Assembly: GCA_027924585.1 (NCBI GenBank)
Contig: BSBM01000321.1
Location: 365,001 to 429,000, forward strand
Direction: 5' to 3'
DNA: 64,000 bases
DNA from: Larix kaempferi
Lineage: Eukaryota; Streptophyta; Pinopsida; Pinales; Pinaceae
Numbering within the stretch: position 1 is the first letter of the stretch; the number at the start of each line of letters is the position of its first letter. Made by a program: the position numbers and the translations under genes. Of this stretch, positions 1 through 12,800 are shown one piece after another. Under the pieces are notes generated by a model, which ran no database searches, had not been told where the DNA came from, and saw nothing but the letters and a program-made list of their open reading frames with translations.

Positions 1-1536
1 AATGACATAGGTGAGGATCCCATGTCCAATAATGCTGCTCCAAAAGGATGTGATATGCATCAAAATAGTCAGCCATGTATTCTTTCATCCAAGAAGTGAA
101 TGAAGAATCTCCACTAAAATCTGAACCGAATAATGAGCAGAAAAAACAAGGAGACTTCAAAGGACTCAAAGTCTCACCCATACATCCATGAATGTGAGAA
201 TCATAAAGATATAACAAAGTATGTGGTTGCCAACAAAAATATTCTTCAAGCATAAATCTATTCACCCTGGTTTTGGATGAAGTTCCTCCAACATCAAATG
301 AACCAAGTGTTGAGCGAGAAAAACCATTGTGTAAATATATTTGAAGTGATTGCATGCTTCCTCTTTGATTGCTTCATACTATTTTAATGATGCTCCCCCT
401 TCTACTCTTACTTCCCTGATCATATTTCTATTTAATATGCTTTTAGACTGTTTATGGAAGAAAACCATGTTCCTATCACCTACTCTTAACCATTCATTTC
501 TTGACTTTAATCTACATACTTCTTCTTCGTTCCTACTAACTTTCTACATTTCCATAGTCAAGATTCTCTCCTGCTACAATATCTCAACCGTGACCTATTT
601 ATTTTTGATATCCCGTTGTAGTTTCTCCAATTGTTTTTGTATTTGTATTTGCTTGTCCTCAGGGCTACTATACCTTGTCTTAGCCCAATTTTTGAGATCC
701 CATTTAAATATTTTTAACTTGGATTCCTACACAAAAGTGGGATATCCATAGATTTGATTTCTTCATGCCTCACAGTTTATCCCCATAAATTCCTATTCTT
801 GGATCCAAATAGGGTTAAATCTAAAGGGTATGGATCCCAAATTATCAACATCCTCCAGAGAGAGGAGAATGGGTTTATGGTTTGAGACCGCAAGGGGAAT
901 GATCTTAGTGAAACAATTGAGACCTTTTATAAAAATAAAAAAAAATCATGGAAGAGGAAACAATATAATATGGAAGCGATATGACCCAGTCCAATTCTGG
1001 AATTTGACTAGGTGAAAATACCATTTATGGGAGGCATATCAATTAGTCGTCCATTCGCTATTAAGTCCTCCATCTGTTTTCCAAAGGAGTCATAAACTAG
1101 GCTTCCGCCCCTTTTTTTTGGGATATGGTGACATATAATCTCCAACCCCTATCGTGTTCACCCCTAGATCACTTTCCTGTATCTCCTTCAAATATTACCA
1201 AAATTCCAACCTTTCTGATGCAAAATAGACATATAAACATTTCATACTTTATAAACTTCCCGAGTTTCTATATTTTCAATAATGACAAATATCCAGTTAA
1301 TCATTTCCTTTTCACTTCCCAAATGGTTTGTAAACCTAGGATTCTCCCTTGGCACTAACCACCTTACCTTCACCATATCTCCACATTTTCTTGAGGGAAA
1401 TGAGACCTTCCCCTTCCTCTCGCTTAGTCTATTGAATAAGAAGTACTAAGAGCTTTTCTTTGATGATTAAGTCCTTTATTTATTACAATTTTGGTTTATC
1501 TCTCATACCTCTACAATTCTAGGAGATGACTTTCAT
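1..1536 (-). pseudogene. LINE ORF2, endonuclease and linker part, decayed, cut by window edge
   Basis: Read on the minus strand from about 1536, the frame opens with MKVIS followed by NCRGMRDKP, the usual start of a plant LINE apurinic endonuclease. It runs leftward to a linker around 450-515 that reads RLKSRNE, stop, LRVGDRN..FFHK, the block joining endonuclease to reverse transcriptase in plant LINEs. The reverse transcriptase should lie beyond position 1. Many stops and small frameshifts show it is dead. It follows the ORF1 remnant at 1760-2831 in the expected 5' to 3' order, so both belong to one element. The domain assignment rests on motif recognition by eye, not on a search. Confidence 0.7.
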
Positions 1537-1759
1537 TATTTTCTATTTTGCATAGGACCTTTTCTCCTCTACTCTTCTCCTTGCATTTTCTTTACTAGGG
1601 CTTGATCCTACCATTTATTTCCAGTATTTTTCTATTGAGGCATGCCTTTCTAGCTCCTTTTCTTTAGCTTCTTGCTCCTCATGTTTCTCTTTAGCGAAAT
1701 TTTGTCCTTCTTTTTTGTTCAAGGGCCTTTCCTCTTCATTTTCCTCAGTTATTTCTCCC

Positions 1760-2831
1760 TGGTTTTGCTTGGGCTTCATTCATGTTATGAATCCACTTGG
1801 CGCGACCATCCATTTTTCACTAGCATTTGAGATTTCCTGATAGGGTTTTGTCAATAGGGACAACATATTTTCTTCCATACCTCTGATTTCTTCTAAGATT
1901 GGTTGAGAGCTCGTGCCTTTACCCACTAGAAACCCTTCCTCAAGTGCACCTTCCTCAACCGAAAGATACTGGAATTTGTTCAATGAGGAGACCTTAGGGT
2001 TAGATTGGGAAAATAATGTCATTTTTCCCCAACATGCTTGCCCCCCTTTCTTTCCTGTTACTATTCCAGATCCGTTTTGGTCTTTTCTTCTGAAGGAGAT
2101 AGTGTTGGGGAGTTACGAACAAAGTGTCTGTACTCATGGAAAATTTTACACTTGAAAGGTAACAATGAGTAATTGATATTTTGCAAGTGAGTCTATCCCT
2201 CCATAGAGAGTTTTATAAAATCTAGATTCCCTTTTTCAAGATCGACCTCCACACAAATTCTTATGCAAAATAACATTGGCGGTTTAAGCTCTAATTTTCC
2301 TATGTATCTTCCCAATGAGTTCCCTATTGCAACAAGATCTTCATCATTCCAACAATGAAGTGAAAGATGCATAAATTTAACCTATATGAGGACGACTAAG
2401 GGAATGCATTTCATAGGTTCAAAGTGCAAACTCCATTTGTTCAAGTACATACCCCTTGGCCCCATAATGTGTGGGATGCTTTGAAAAATCAAATCTCAAT
2501 CCTTGTTTTCGACGATAAAGGCATAGTATCCCCTCCCACATATGCAATGTTGCAACCCATCGATGCTATATTTCCCATAGCTAGATCTCTATTCCTCCTA
2601 GAGATGGCCAAAGACCCATGATCATTCCAATGAGATCCCATTTTGAAAAATCTAGGGCCTTATGTTTGGCTATTGTAGAGGATAATTTCACTTCAGGAAT
2701 TCCATCTAGTTTAACAAATTTGGAAGCCCGAGGGGCCCCAAAATAATATGAACGCAAAAAAGAGACCAAAGTCCCAAGATCCTCCTTCTCTGAAGACACC
2801 AACCCCCCAGATTTGAGTCCGGGGGAGCCAT
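1760..2831 (-). pseudogene. LINE ORF1 (DUF4283-type nucleic-acid binding protein), decayed
   Basis: A minus-strand frame probably starting at the ATG at 2831 and shifted once soon after. The block at 2802-2581 contains FSKWDLIGMIMGLWPSL, typical of the DUF4283 domain at the front of plant LINE ORF1. A zinc knuckle can be seen around 2107-2160 (CKIFHEYRHF..), but the second and last cysteines have changed to Phe and Ser. The tail at 2022-1780 is acidic and unstructured. The product of the living family is thought to be an RNA-binding partner of the reverse transcriptase. Endonuclease sequence of the same element begins 220 bp downstream. Stops and frameshifts make it non-functional. Confidence 0.65.
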
Positions 2832-2849
2832 GATTGAAAAATATGCAGA

Positions 2850-3309
2850 AAAGAGCAAAACCTAAAATCCAAGTGAGACCAAATGCTTAGTCCAACATTG
2901 TAAAAATATGAATTTTTTGAAAGTAAAGTTCAACTTGAGCATATTGCTTATCTATTGATTTCTACAAATAACCACAAAAATAATACCAAATTTGTGCGAT
3001 TTTTTTCTCAGGAGGTAGGTACTAAGAAGCTTTGCTACAAGCTCCACTTGTTTAATTTATTTTCTAATTGTTTTTTATGTATTCAAAATTTTAATAATTT
3101 TTAAAATTTAATTTTAGTTTTAATGCTTTAAAAAATTGTTTAAATTTTGTTAATTTTTTTCAATTTTTTTCGTTTTTTTTTAATTTGTTTTTATTTTTAA
3201 TATTTTCAAAATGTTTTTTCTAAAAATAATGGGTCATTTTTTTTATCATTTTCAAAGTGTTTGTGTTTTTTTTTTTAAATTTGAATATATTTTTTAGGTC
3301 GTGGTTTCA
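2850..3309. other. AT-rich spacer, no gene seen
   Basis: Long T and A runs (especially 3050-3300) without a coding frame or recognisable element. It separates the ORF1 start of the left LINE from the repeat block to its right. Confidence 0.6.
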
Positions 3310-3780
3310 AAATGCCTCCAATTGTAACCCGACATAAGAAAGGGGTGCCACCGGTAGCATCCCTTTTTTATTTGGGGATTTATTTTAACATTTTCATTGC
3401 AACGAAATTGATTGTTAAGGCCATGGGTTTGAATTCGAGGGTTTATTTTGTCATTTTCATTGCAACAACATTGACTGTTAAGGCCACTGTTTCAAACAAG
3501 TTATAATTTCAACCTCAGAAAGAAAAATGGAGGTTCCATGGTAGCACCACTTTTTGATTTGGGGGTTGATTTAGGGTTTTGGTTGTAGTGACATCGATTG
3601 TTAAGGCTAGAGTTTCAATTAGTATGCAATTTTAAGCTTCAAAGAAAAAGGGTTTTTACCGAGGTTTTTTAGGGGTCGATTTATGGTTTTGATTGCAATG
3701 GCACCAATCAGGGTTTTAAAACATTTGTACTTTTATCCCTGGAAAAAAGGGTGCTACTTGTAGCACCACTTCTTGATTCA
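3310..3780. repeat. Degenerate local tandem repeats
   Basis: The phrases GTAGCACCACTT, ATTTGGGG.TTGATTTA, and ATTGTTAAGGC recur at roughly 3354, 3540 and 3762, and at about 3405, 3470 and 3597. This points to a diverged tandem array with units of roughly 60 to 200 bp. Short open frames here (such as 3312-3506) are explained by the repetition. No protein family is recognised. Confidence 0.45.
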
Positions 3781-6130
3781 GAGTAAAAATAGCCAATAAA
3801 TGTAACCTGTAAAAAATGAGAACTTTGGAGGGTTCTCCTCAAGTTGTATAATGTGTTCACAACTTTCCAGATCATTGAAGCATTGTGAGATTATTTTCAT
3901 GGGGGACCTTATCCAATATTCCACATTTAAGGGCTCAATGTATTTATGACAATCTACCTTACTCCACATTCCATTCCCATCAATTATTCTCCAAAAACAT
4001 TTTGTTGAAAGGGATTTTGCAAAAGCATGAATGTTTTTGATACCCCGGTGCCCAATTTTGTTCTGATACATCTATGTTTTTTAAGGGTACCAAAGGAAAT
4101 AATTTATTTTCATTACCTCTTGCCCAGATAAACTAGTAACTGAGCTTGCTAATCTTTTGCAACACACCTTTGGGTATACAGGTCAAATATACCCAATACG
4201 TTAGAATGGCTTCAAGTACAATTTGATTAAAACAAGTCTCACCCCCTTGATAACCATATGTTACACCAAATAGACAACCTCCATTCAACTCTAGATATCA
4301 TCCAACCCCAGTCTTGCTTGGTATAATCATTTGGATTGAGGAAAAATCCTAGATACTTTACGTGAAATTAATGTTTGACATGATTATAAGGAAACATATT
4401 AAAAAATTAAGGTTTTCTCTTCATCATTTATCCCCATGAAAGACCTAATGGTTTTATCATTAACATTTATCATTATTCATGTGGCCAGAGAGTAGAAATT
4501 TAATATCTCTCCGAACTTTAGAGAATCTAAAAAAAAGAAACAATATCATCAATAAATAATAAGTGATACATATAAGGTGGCCGCCATCCGTATTCCTTTA
4601 AAGGCTCCCACACTTTTTTTCCTTAGAGATAGTTCTACCGAGTCCTTCAACCGCCATTAAAAAACAATGGGATAGTGGACACCCTTTCCTCAGCCCACGA
4701 CCAGGCCTAAATATATTTGAAATATAACCATTAATCTATATATCAAAGGAAATTGATGATACATAATACATTACTCAATTGGAAAACTAAAATTGATTGA
4801 AACCTAGATGTATAAGCATTAAGAGAGATAGAATCAATTGACCCTATTATATGCTTTTCTTAAATTGACCTTAATTTCCATGGCTTGATTTATTTTTACT
4901 TTGATAGAGTGAATAAGTTCCTAATCCACACCCATGCTTCATGAATTTGTCTGCTAGCCAGAAATGCAAACAAATTCTTTGAAGTAGGTTTTGAAATTAA
5001 ATTTTTGACTCTACTAACAATAAATTTTTAGATTATTTTGTAAATGAAATTGCACAAATAAATTGGGTTGAATTCCTAAAATGATGTAGGATTGTCAGTT
5101 TGGAATGATTGCTGTGAATGTGATGTTGAAGGCTGCCAACGCTTTGCAAGAAGGCCTTCAATCCTCAATCGCCCTTAACTAACTCATGACACTTAGAAGA
5201 ACTATAGTGTCCAACCATTCGGCTCAATGCTCTTATCCTTTTTTAATGTATGTAGAACCTCTTTGAGTTCCTCATTTGTCTCCTCTTTTATTAAGGATTT
5301 ATTGTTTGCTTCATCAACAAAGATATGAAAAGGAGTTGCCATCCTAAGCACTTTAAAAACAGAAGCTATATTTTCTAACTTGAAAATATTAGAGAAGTAG
5401 TCCACCCTTTCCTTATATAAATTTTCAAAACTAGAAGTAGTATCACTATCCCGAGTTTGAATTTTCCATATAGTATATATATTTTTCCTATGGTTGGAAA
5501 ACTGGTGAAAAAAATAGTATTTTCATCACCATTTTCCAACCATAGAGATTTGATTTTGAGTCTCTAGGAAACCTATTTTTCATCCTATATATATATATAT
5601 ATATATATATCCTCCCAAGATCAATGATCCTTCTCTTATGGTCATGATTCAAAAACCATTCCAATTCTTTATATATAATTCTTCCAACTTATATTCCACA
5701 TCCTTCAAGACTCTATCATTCCTTTGTTTTTTTTTCATTGGCCCAATGTACCACACCCACCTTAATTTTTTTAATTATATTTGAATTGGATTGCTACAAA
5801 TTCTCCAAGGTTTTTATCATTAGGGTACTCGTTGAATCTTAACCACCTAGGAGAAACCCTCATCCAATAACTAACGAGAGTTAAATTTGAATGGAATGGG
5901 TGGCTTCCTTCCCATAGCTTCCAATTCCCAAAAAATAGGGAAGTGATCCAAGTCATCTCAAGAATACACCCACTATCTGACACTCATATCAACACTTACC
6001 ATACTCTTAGATAACAAAAATCTATCCAACCTCTTGGAAATACTCTTTGCACCAACTCTCTTATTCCTCCACATGGGACTTAAAGAGGAGTTTTTAGTAG
6101 GTTTATGTCAAACCAGGGAAGGGACATTGG
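3780..6130 (-). pseudogene. LINE ORF2 fragment (endonuclease end, reverse transcriptase, C-terminal region)
   Basis: Reading leftward on the minus strand: around 6060-5900 WRNKRVGAKSISKRLDRFL is the endonuclease C-terminal motif; 5405-5202 (FSNIFKLEN..LKKDKSIEPNGW) is the N-terminal edge of reverse transcriptase; near 4556-4542 FIDDI is the catalytic YADD-like box; 4071-3780 (HRGIKNIHAFAKSLSTKCFWRI) is the conserved block after the RT domain. Numerous stops and frameshifts interrupt it. No ORF1 is visible. A (TA)n tract lies inside at about 5587-5610. The right end abuts a Copia fragment in the opposite orientation. It belongs to a different LINE lineage from the element at 1-2831. Confidence 0.7.
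5587..5610. repeat. (TA)n microsatellite
   Basis: Uninterrupted TA dinucleotides inside the LINE linker region. Confidence 0.85.
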
Positions 6131-6179
6131 AAAACTATAAAGAGGGTCTTCATATATTTGCATAGCACTTCAAATTAGA

Positions 6180-6869
6180 TAATATTCTATTAAGGAAGAC
6201 TTGGACCTTGCAAGGAGATATCTATATAAGTATTTTTTGATGCAAACTCGGTTGGATATATTGACCATATAGATCCACAAGTGGTTATGTATTTAACCTG
6301 TTTGGTGGAGCAAATAGTTGGATGAGAAAAAGGCAAGCTATAGTTGCATTGTCAATCACAGAAGTTGAGAACATGACAACCTCTCATGGAAATAAGGAAG
6401 CTATATGCTTGAAAATATTGTTTTGAGGTATTGGTTTTGTTCAAAAAACAATGAGAATAGGTTGTGATAGATCAAGTGCATTTTTTCAAGAAAATAACCC
6501 TACTTATCATTAAAAACAAAGCATATTGATGTATAGTACCATTTTATTAGATACATGGTTGAACATAACAAAGTATTGTTGGAGTAGGTTAATTCCTTGA
6601 AATATGTTGTTGATTCATTAATAAAGTATGTTTGTGCTGAAAAAATATCATGGTGTATAGACTCAATGGGCATTGCTGCCCATAGCAACTTATTACATGA
6701 ATGTTTTTCCTTTTCCCCCTTGTTTCGAAGAATACAACAAGTGGAAGAATGTTGGACATGTATTGTATTATTTGTAAGTTGCTAGAGTAAAGGGGGTCTG
6801 GAGGAGTGATCGGTGATCACACCTTCAACTGGGGGGGAACATGGGTCCAATAGCATCTTTGCTTGGGGT
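6180..6869 (+). pseudogene. Ty1/Copia RNase H C-terminal fragment (element H)
   Basis: Across frames the + strand shows the end of a Copia polyprotein: a degraded STSGY..GGA..W region around 6270-6330, the KRQAIVALSITEVE block near 6325-6370, NPTYH near 6500, then KHIDVRYHFIR around 6520-6555 and the ADSLTKYV..WCIDSMGIAA end at 6600-6680. The reading frame shifts several times, so it is a fossil. After it comes a purine-rich stretch (6790-6836). Element C is inserted at 6869/6870. The DNA beyond C (28010-28411) is probably the rest of this element's 3' end. Its 5' part is missing to the left. Confidence 0.7.
6865..6869. repeat. Target site duplication of element C (left copy)
   Basis: GGGGT directly before the left LTR, matched by GGGGT at 28005-28009 after the right LTR. 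Confidence 0.75.
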
Positions 6870-7296
6870 TATTAGAGCATATTTCCTCTCTCCATGACAT
6901 CAATCTCTCATGCATGAGTTGTGCATGTGTTAGATCCTTGATTTTAGGTAAATAATCCTACACTTGTCCGCTTAGACCAGTTATGAGCTAGTTAACTCAT
7001 CTCTGATAGATTACATGGCTAAATAATGGCACATGATCTCTAATTAATCCCAACTAGGTTTTCACGCATTAGTGAGCAATTTGAATGCCTATATGTATAA
7101 CTTTGGTGAAGCATCATGTATTACATTCTATTGCATTCCAATGCATATTTCATTGGAACTCTCATCTCTGATGATATATTGTAACTATCACTTGATGGAG
7201 TAATAAATATTATGTTACTTTGAATTTGGTCTCTTGTTTCCATTATTTTATGTTGTGCTTCTTCACTAACTTTCATATTTTGGAAAAAATATCACA
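6870..7296 (+). repeat. Element C 5' LTR
   Basis: Begins TATTAGAGCAT (canonical TG changed to TA; the 3' copy has TGTTAGAGCAT) and ends ATATCACA. It aligns along its whole length with 27577-28004 with many substitutions. The PBS follows without a gap. Confidence 0.85.
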
Positions 7297-7308
7297 TGGT
7301 ATCAGAGC
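7297..7308 (+). promoter_or_regulatory. Element C primer-binding site (initiator tRNA-Met)
   Basis: TGGTATCAGAGC, complementary to the 3' end of plant initiator tRNA-Met, immediately after the LTR. It fixes the + orientation of element C. Confidence 0.85.
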
Positions 7309-7438
7309 TGCAGGGATTATAAAGAAGTATATATACAATATTGCAGGTTGAAGACACATAGCAAAGCACATTGCATTGTTAGCATGTTGAAGACAAAGGG
7401 TAGAGCGCATCAGTTAAGATGGTAGAGTAAAGGGCTCA

Positions 7439-7443
7439 TCTAG
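7439..7443. repeat. Target site duplication of element A (left copy)
   Basis: TCTAG, repeated at 25811-25815 on the far side of element A. Confidence 0.85.
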
Positions 7444-9011
7444 TGATCCGAAAACAAGATCTTTGCTACTCTATGATGTTAACATGAATTGCATAAAGAG
7501 CATGAATGAAGCTCACAAATCCATAAGAAGAGAACCAAACAGCATAGACAATACACACATAAAGACAACAAGTTGATAACGGAGTTCGTCCAGGATGGAC
7601 TACGTCTCCGGGCCTGCTTCTCAATAGGAGGGCCGATCTATAATCTCAGCATAAAGGCAAAATACATGGCAATGATACAATGATACCTTGGCGACAATGG
7701 CCAGGAAGAGAACCGCTGCCCAAAACACAACAAGACTTCTTCCAGCAACTCCGAAGCCTGAAGACGGTGTAAAACGAGTATAAACACTCGTACCTTCCTC
7801 CTGCAGAGCTACACAATCTCCCTTCTCTCCTTTAGCTACAAAGTCTCTACTCCAAAGCATGAGTGGGAAATGGCAAATGAATGGGTGTATATAGGTTGGC
7901 TTGCCCTTCTTCACATGACTCTCATGGATTCCTTTGGTTGCAACTAATTTACCTATCTTGGCCTTGGTTACAACTTCTCCAAGTTGGTTTTTGGGTTATG
8001 GTTTCAACCACCCATATAAGTGGCATATTTCTTTTAAAACTTTGTTTAAACTGAAAACCAACTATGTGAATTAGTTTTATAAACCAAACTTTGTTATAAA
8101 ACAAAGTTGGTTTAAAAACCCACTTTTACCCCATCTCGTATAGTGTTTTGAGGAGCACATGTTGAAATAATTGGCGGGCGCTTAACCGTTTCATTGTTGC
8201 AATAGTGGTAACCGTTACGTGCTGGCACGGTTACATTTCATGTGGACCGGTCGGAGCTCCCGGTCACATCTCCAAAGTGGATGACCAGGGGTCGGGGCTA
8301 GCCCCGACCCCTTTTCGCGCCCATATGAAACAAGCAGCAACTGTAAATAGTTTTGCGCCCATTCTGTTGACAAGCAATATCTTCTGGCGCGCTGGTAAAG
8401 ACGTTAGGGAAGTAGATATGAGGTCGCCGGTTCGAATCCTGTAGAGGCTGAGAATCCCAAACTTTTGGCCAACATACGACTGCCACATGGCGAGAGTGGA
8501 TTGGTCCACTCGGTCGCCACATCAGTGACCGTACCGTCGACTAATCCGACAAGTGGGATACCCGTACTGCTGAGCTGTCTGCCAACTCGGATCTTAGTGT
8601 TGACTGGAACAACAACTGGACTGCCAACGTCTCCCACGTCACCTGCCAGCTCACGACCGTACTGCCATGTGTCACTTCATCATTGGTCCGTACTGCCAAT
8701 TGGATTGACACGTCATCCGTCCGTACATGCCACATGTCATTGTCTCATTGGTTCGTACATATGCCACATCATCATGTCTGTACAGTACGGATGCCACGTG
8801 TCACCCTGTCAGTGGTGCCACGTGGCACCTCTTTTTGCCAATTTTCCCTGTTGACCTTATAGAACAGAACGCGATAACTTTCTCATACGGAGTCCGTTTG
8901 AGGTGAAACGAACGCCGTTGGAATCATCTCGATGAGCCCTTCGATCTGGTGTTGGTTTTGCTGAGATTGGAGGACTTCAAAAATTTTTCCTTCTTGGATC
9001 CTCCTGGATCA
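7444..9011 (-). repeat. Element A 3' LTR (complete)
   Basis: Begins TGATCCG and ends GGATCA on the + strand. A TATA-like CTATATACA on the minus strand near 7886-7895 suits the U3 promoter. Around 8377-8450 a tRNA-like stretch contains an exact B-box GGTTCGAATCC. Open frames on both strands within it (for example 8205-8854) are fortuitous. Confidence 0.93.
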
Positions 9012-9024
9012 TTCCTCCCCACTG
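9012..9024 (-). promoter_or_regulatory. Element A polypurine tract
   Basis: On the minus strand AGTGGGGAGGAA lies directly against the 3' LTR. It would prime plus-strand synthesis. Confidence 0.8.
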
Positions 9025-9052
9025 AGAAGCTTTTGGCCTCCAAAAGCCTTTA

Positions 9053-9331
9053 CTAATCAACATATAGGTGAGGGAATTGCTCCCTCACTTTCTCCTTCTC
9101 GATCCACTTGGATTTGCTTGGATGAGTGCCTTTGATGCCCACTCGAAGATACTCAACATCACCTCTGCGAGAAGTCCTTGTCCTTCTATCCAAGATGACA
9201 TCTTCTTTTAGCTCATCCATGTACTCAGGAGCAAATTCATCAACTGATGGTAATGAGATATTCTCCCTTTCATCCATGATCATGGGAGGCTCATAGATTT
9301 TCAGGTTCTCCACATTCACCACTGAGTAGAT
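9053..9331 (-). pseudogene. Element A C-terminal tail of integrase, chromodomain-like
   Basis: This is the last part of the pol frame, in phase with the upstream part but separated from it by a TAG at 9334-9332. It continues a typical integrase tail (IYSVVNVENLKIYEP) into about 90 residues ending DVILDRRTRTSRRG..EYLRV..W..EKVREQFPHLYVD. That ending resembles the degenerate chromodomain carried by plant chromoviruses, which is thought to steer integration to chromatin. The aromatic cage cannot be confirmed by eye. The natural stop is at 9053-9055, about 40 bp before the polypurine tract. Confidence 0.65.
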
Positions 9332-9334
9332 CTA

Positions 9335-9829
9335 CATGTATGGCGGCAGCTCTAAGCGAAAGGCATTCCTCCCAATCTCCTCCAAGATGGTGAAGGGACC
9401 ATATCTAATGGGCTTGAGCTTCTTTCCTTCTCCTTTCATCCTCTCCTTGCTGATGTGAAGCCACACTTGATCTCCTACCCGAAACTGATGATCAACTCTA
9501 TGCTTGTCATGGCGAGCCTTGTACTGGGCTTGACTCTTCTCCAACTGCTCTTGCACTGCTTGATGTACCTGTTGAACTCTCTGAATGAACCTGCAGGCTT
9601 TGTCTTCATCCTTGGAAGTGCTTGAGTCAACCTCTCTCCCATAAGTCAATTCCAATGGAGTCTTTGGCAAGTACCCAAAGCATGTCTCAAATGGCGAGCT
9701 CTGAGTGGAAGAATGCATAGCCCTGTTGTAGGCATGCTGCACATACTGGATCTGTTCATCCCATAACTTAGGATGCTTGTTGCAATAGCCTCGAAGCAAA
9801 TGGACAACTGTCATTTTGACTACCTCTGT
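9335..9829 (-). pseudogene. Element A integrase C-terminal part (GPF/GPY region)
   Basis: In phase with the 1106-codon part upstream, after a TAG at 9832-9830. It contains the integrase segment that follows the catalytic core: TVVHLLRGYCNKHPKLWDEQ, then YNRAMHSSTQSSPFETCFGY, then the basic GDQVWLH..RMKGEGKKLKPIRYGPFTILEEIG block, the GPF/GPY-type module of Ty3 integrases. The glutamate completing the DDE triad should lie two codons after the first stop. A second TAG at 9334-9332 ends this part within LPPYM. Apart from the stops the sequence looks well conserved. Confidence 0.8.
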
Positions 9830-12800
9830 CTATCCATCGGTCTGTGGATGGAAAGCGGTGCTCCTCTTTAGCTTGGTGTACATCATACACCATAATTTTG
9901 TCCAAAACTCTACAAGGAATCGGGAGTCCCGATCCGAGATAATGGACGTAGGGAGTCCAAAGTGAACCCATACATGCTGAAAGAAAAGAGAAGCAGCCTG
10001 CTCTGCAGTGACCTGCTTTTTACATGGCATAAGAATACACATCTTGCTAAACCTATCCACGACCACATACAAGTAGTCATGACCCCTCCTAGACATAGGC
10101 AAACCCCCCACAAAATCCATGGAAATGATTTCCCAAGGATGGGAAGGAACAGGAAGTGGTGAGTACAACCCCATTTTTCTATTAGTGGGATTACAAGTAG
10201 AGCACATCACACACCCCTTTACATATTTCGTTACAATGTCTTTCATGCGAGGCCAATACACAAGTCTTTGCAAATGAGCCAAAGTCTTACCTACCCCAAA
10301 ATGCCCTGATACAAGAGAAGTATGAGCTTCTCGTATTACATGGACTCTTTCACTGATAGGAACACATAACTTGCCCAAATTATAGAGCAACTTTCCCTGC
10401 AAATAGTAGTCTTCCACCTGTGTGCCATTGGTTAGCTTCTCATAAATCTCCTTGAAATCATCATCAGTAGCATACTGCTCAATATAACTTTCATGGGACA
10501 AAGAAGCATTTTTCAAAACAATAGATGCAACAATAGGAGGTCTAGAGAGCATATCTGCCACTTTGTTACTAGTACCCTTCTTGTACTTGATCACTAGATG
10601 GAATTGTTGAAGGAATCCCATCCACCTGAAATGACGAGCTTGCTGGAGCTTAGTCTGGGACTGGAGATACTGCAAGGGCTGATGATCAGTATGGATGATC
10701 GTCTCCTTACCCATCAAGTAGTTCTTCCACTTCTTGACACTCTGAACCAAAGCATACAACTCTTTGTCATAGGTGGGGTAGTTGATCACTGCTTGAGTAA
10801 AAGTCTCTGAATGGTAGCAAATAGGATTGCGGTGCTGCATCAATACTGCCCCCATGGCATATCCACTGGCATCTGTCTCTATCTCAAATGGCTGCTGCAA
10901 ATCAGGCAAGGCTAGGACTGGGGCGGTGCTGATCTTTCCCTTCAATGTGTCGAAGGCTTTCTGCTGCTTTCCTCCCCACTGGAAGGCTTTCTTCACACTT
11001 GTTAAGGCATGCAAAGGAGATGCTATGTATGAGAAGTTCTGAATGAACCTCCTCCAATATTGAACAGCTCCTAAAAAGCTTCTCACTTCAGTAGCGTTAG
11101 CAGGCTTAGGCCAATTGACAATTACATCAACTTTTGAAGGATCAATTTTTAAATTTCCACCTCCTACAATATGACCCAAGTAAACTAATGAAGTTTTTCC
11201 AAATTCACACTTTGACAATTTTACATACAATTTCTCCTTTTTCAAAGTATCTAATACTTGTTTTACATGCCCCACATGTGCTTCCCAAGTTTTGCTAAAG
11301 ACCAAGATATCATCTAAGTATACAATGACAAAATCATCTAAGAATGGCCGGAAAACATCATTCATTACCCGCATAAAGGTTGCAGGTGCATTGCAAAGCC
11401 CAAAGGGCATCACCAACCACTCAAATAGACCTTGCTTGGTCTTGAAGGCCGTCTTCCACACATCACTTTCTGCAATTCTGATCTGGTGGTAGCCACTGCG
11501 CAAATCCAACTTGGTAAAGAACACAGCATCTTTCAACTGGTCGAGCAAGTCATCTATGCGAGGAAGCGGGTATCGATTCTTGATCATGATCTTGTTGAGA
11601 GCCCGATAGTCAACGCACATACTCCATGTGCCATCTTTCTTCATCACCAACACAATCGGTGAACCACATGGAGAGGAGCTGGGTCTGATCACTCCTTGGT
11701 CCAACAAGTCTTGAACCTGCTTCTTAATCTCTGCCATTTCAACTGCGGACAACCTGTACATGCCCACATTAGGAAGAGGGGCATCCTGCTGGAGATGGAT
11801 CTCATGCTGAATCTCCCTTTTGGGAGGCAAACCTGTAGGTTCCTGAAATATTTCATCATAGTTAGCCACAATATCAATCATAGCCTTTTTATGAGAAGGA
11901 TCACAACCTTTGAAAGCATCGAATGCCTCAGCATCTTTTGCTCTCACAACCATGAGCATGTATCTCTTATTAGTGTTGATGAGCCGCTTCATCTGTCCTG
12001 CACTAACCAGAGTGGTGTTAGCCTTCATACTGTGAGCTCTCACAATGTACTCCACCCCCTTTTTGGTGAGATGGTACTTGTTCTCATGACGGAAGAACAC
12101 TGCTTTTCGATCATACAAGTATGGGCTTCCCAATACGATACCGCAGATGTCAAGAGGAACAACATCTAAGTCCACCTCATCAATCAACTTTGAAGCAATA
12201 GCAAAACTTAACCTGCATTGCTTAGTCACCTGCAACTTAGCATTATAACATACCCATCCAAGAGGATAAGGCTTGGGGTGAGGTTTAGTCTGTATTCCCA
12301 ACTTCTTAACAACTGATTCTGAGATCAAATTTACTTGAGAGCCCGGATCAAATAATGTTTCAATCTTTGTATGCTTAGACACAACTCTGATGTGAAACAA
12401 CTCACTTCTTCTTTTATCATTTTCTTTAGAAACATGAGTAGAACTTGAACCAGTATGAGGAGTTTTGTTACCTTGCATTCCCACGGCTGTAATCATGGTT
12501 TCGTCACCTGAGTCGGAACCTAAATCTCGTTGCGCTGTTGCAACGGTCTTTTTCTTGTTTTTGCCTCCATAATGCTTTGGCCTTTGTTCAGGATGCAACT
12601 TCCAACAACTTTCTTCATTATGCCCATCAGTATCGCAATGGTTGCAATGGGGATTTCCTCCTTCCTTCTTGGCAGTAGCTGTCTTCTTGCTCTTGTCTTT
12701 TTTCTTTAACTTGTGGTGGTTGTTGGGCTTGAAAGGCTTCTTCTGATGGTCTTCTTGAAAATGCTTCCCCCTGTTCTCAAGATGAGTAGCCTGAACACTT

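Noticed and set aside
8205-8854. Open frames on both strands in the LTR of element A, repeated at 25001-25653
   Set aside because: They lie wholly inside the LTR, occur in both copies with stops at different places, and have no known domain.
10598-12169. Plus-strand open frames across the pol region of element A
   Set aside because: Antisense shadows of an unambiguous reverse transcriptase and RNase H frame.
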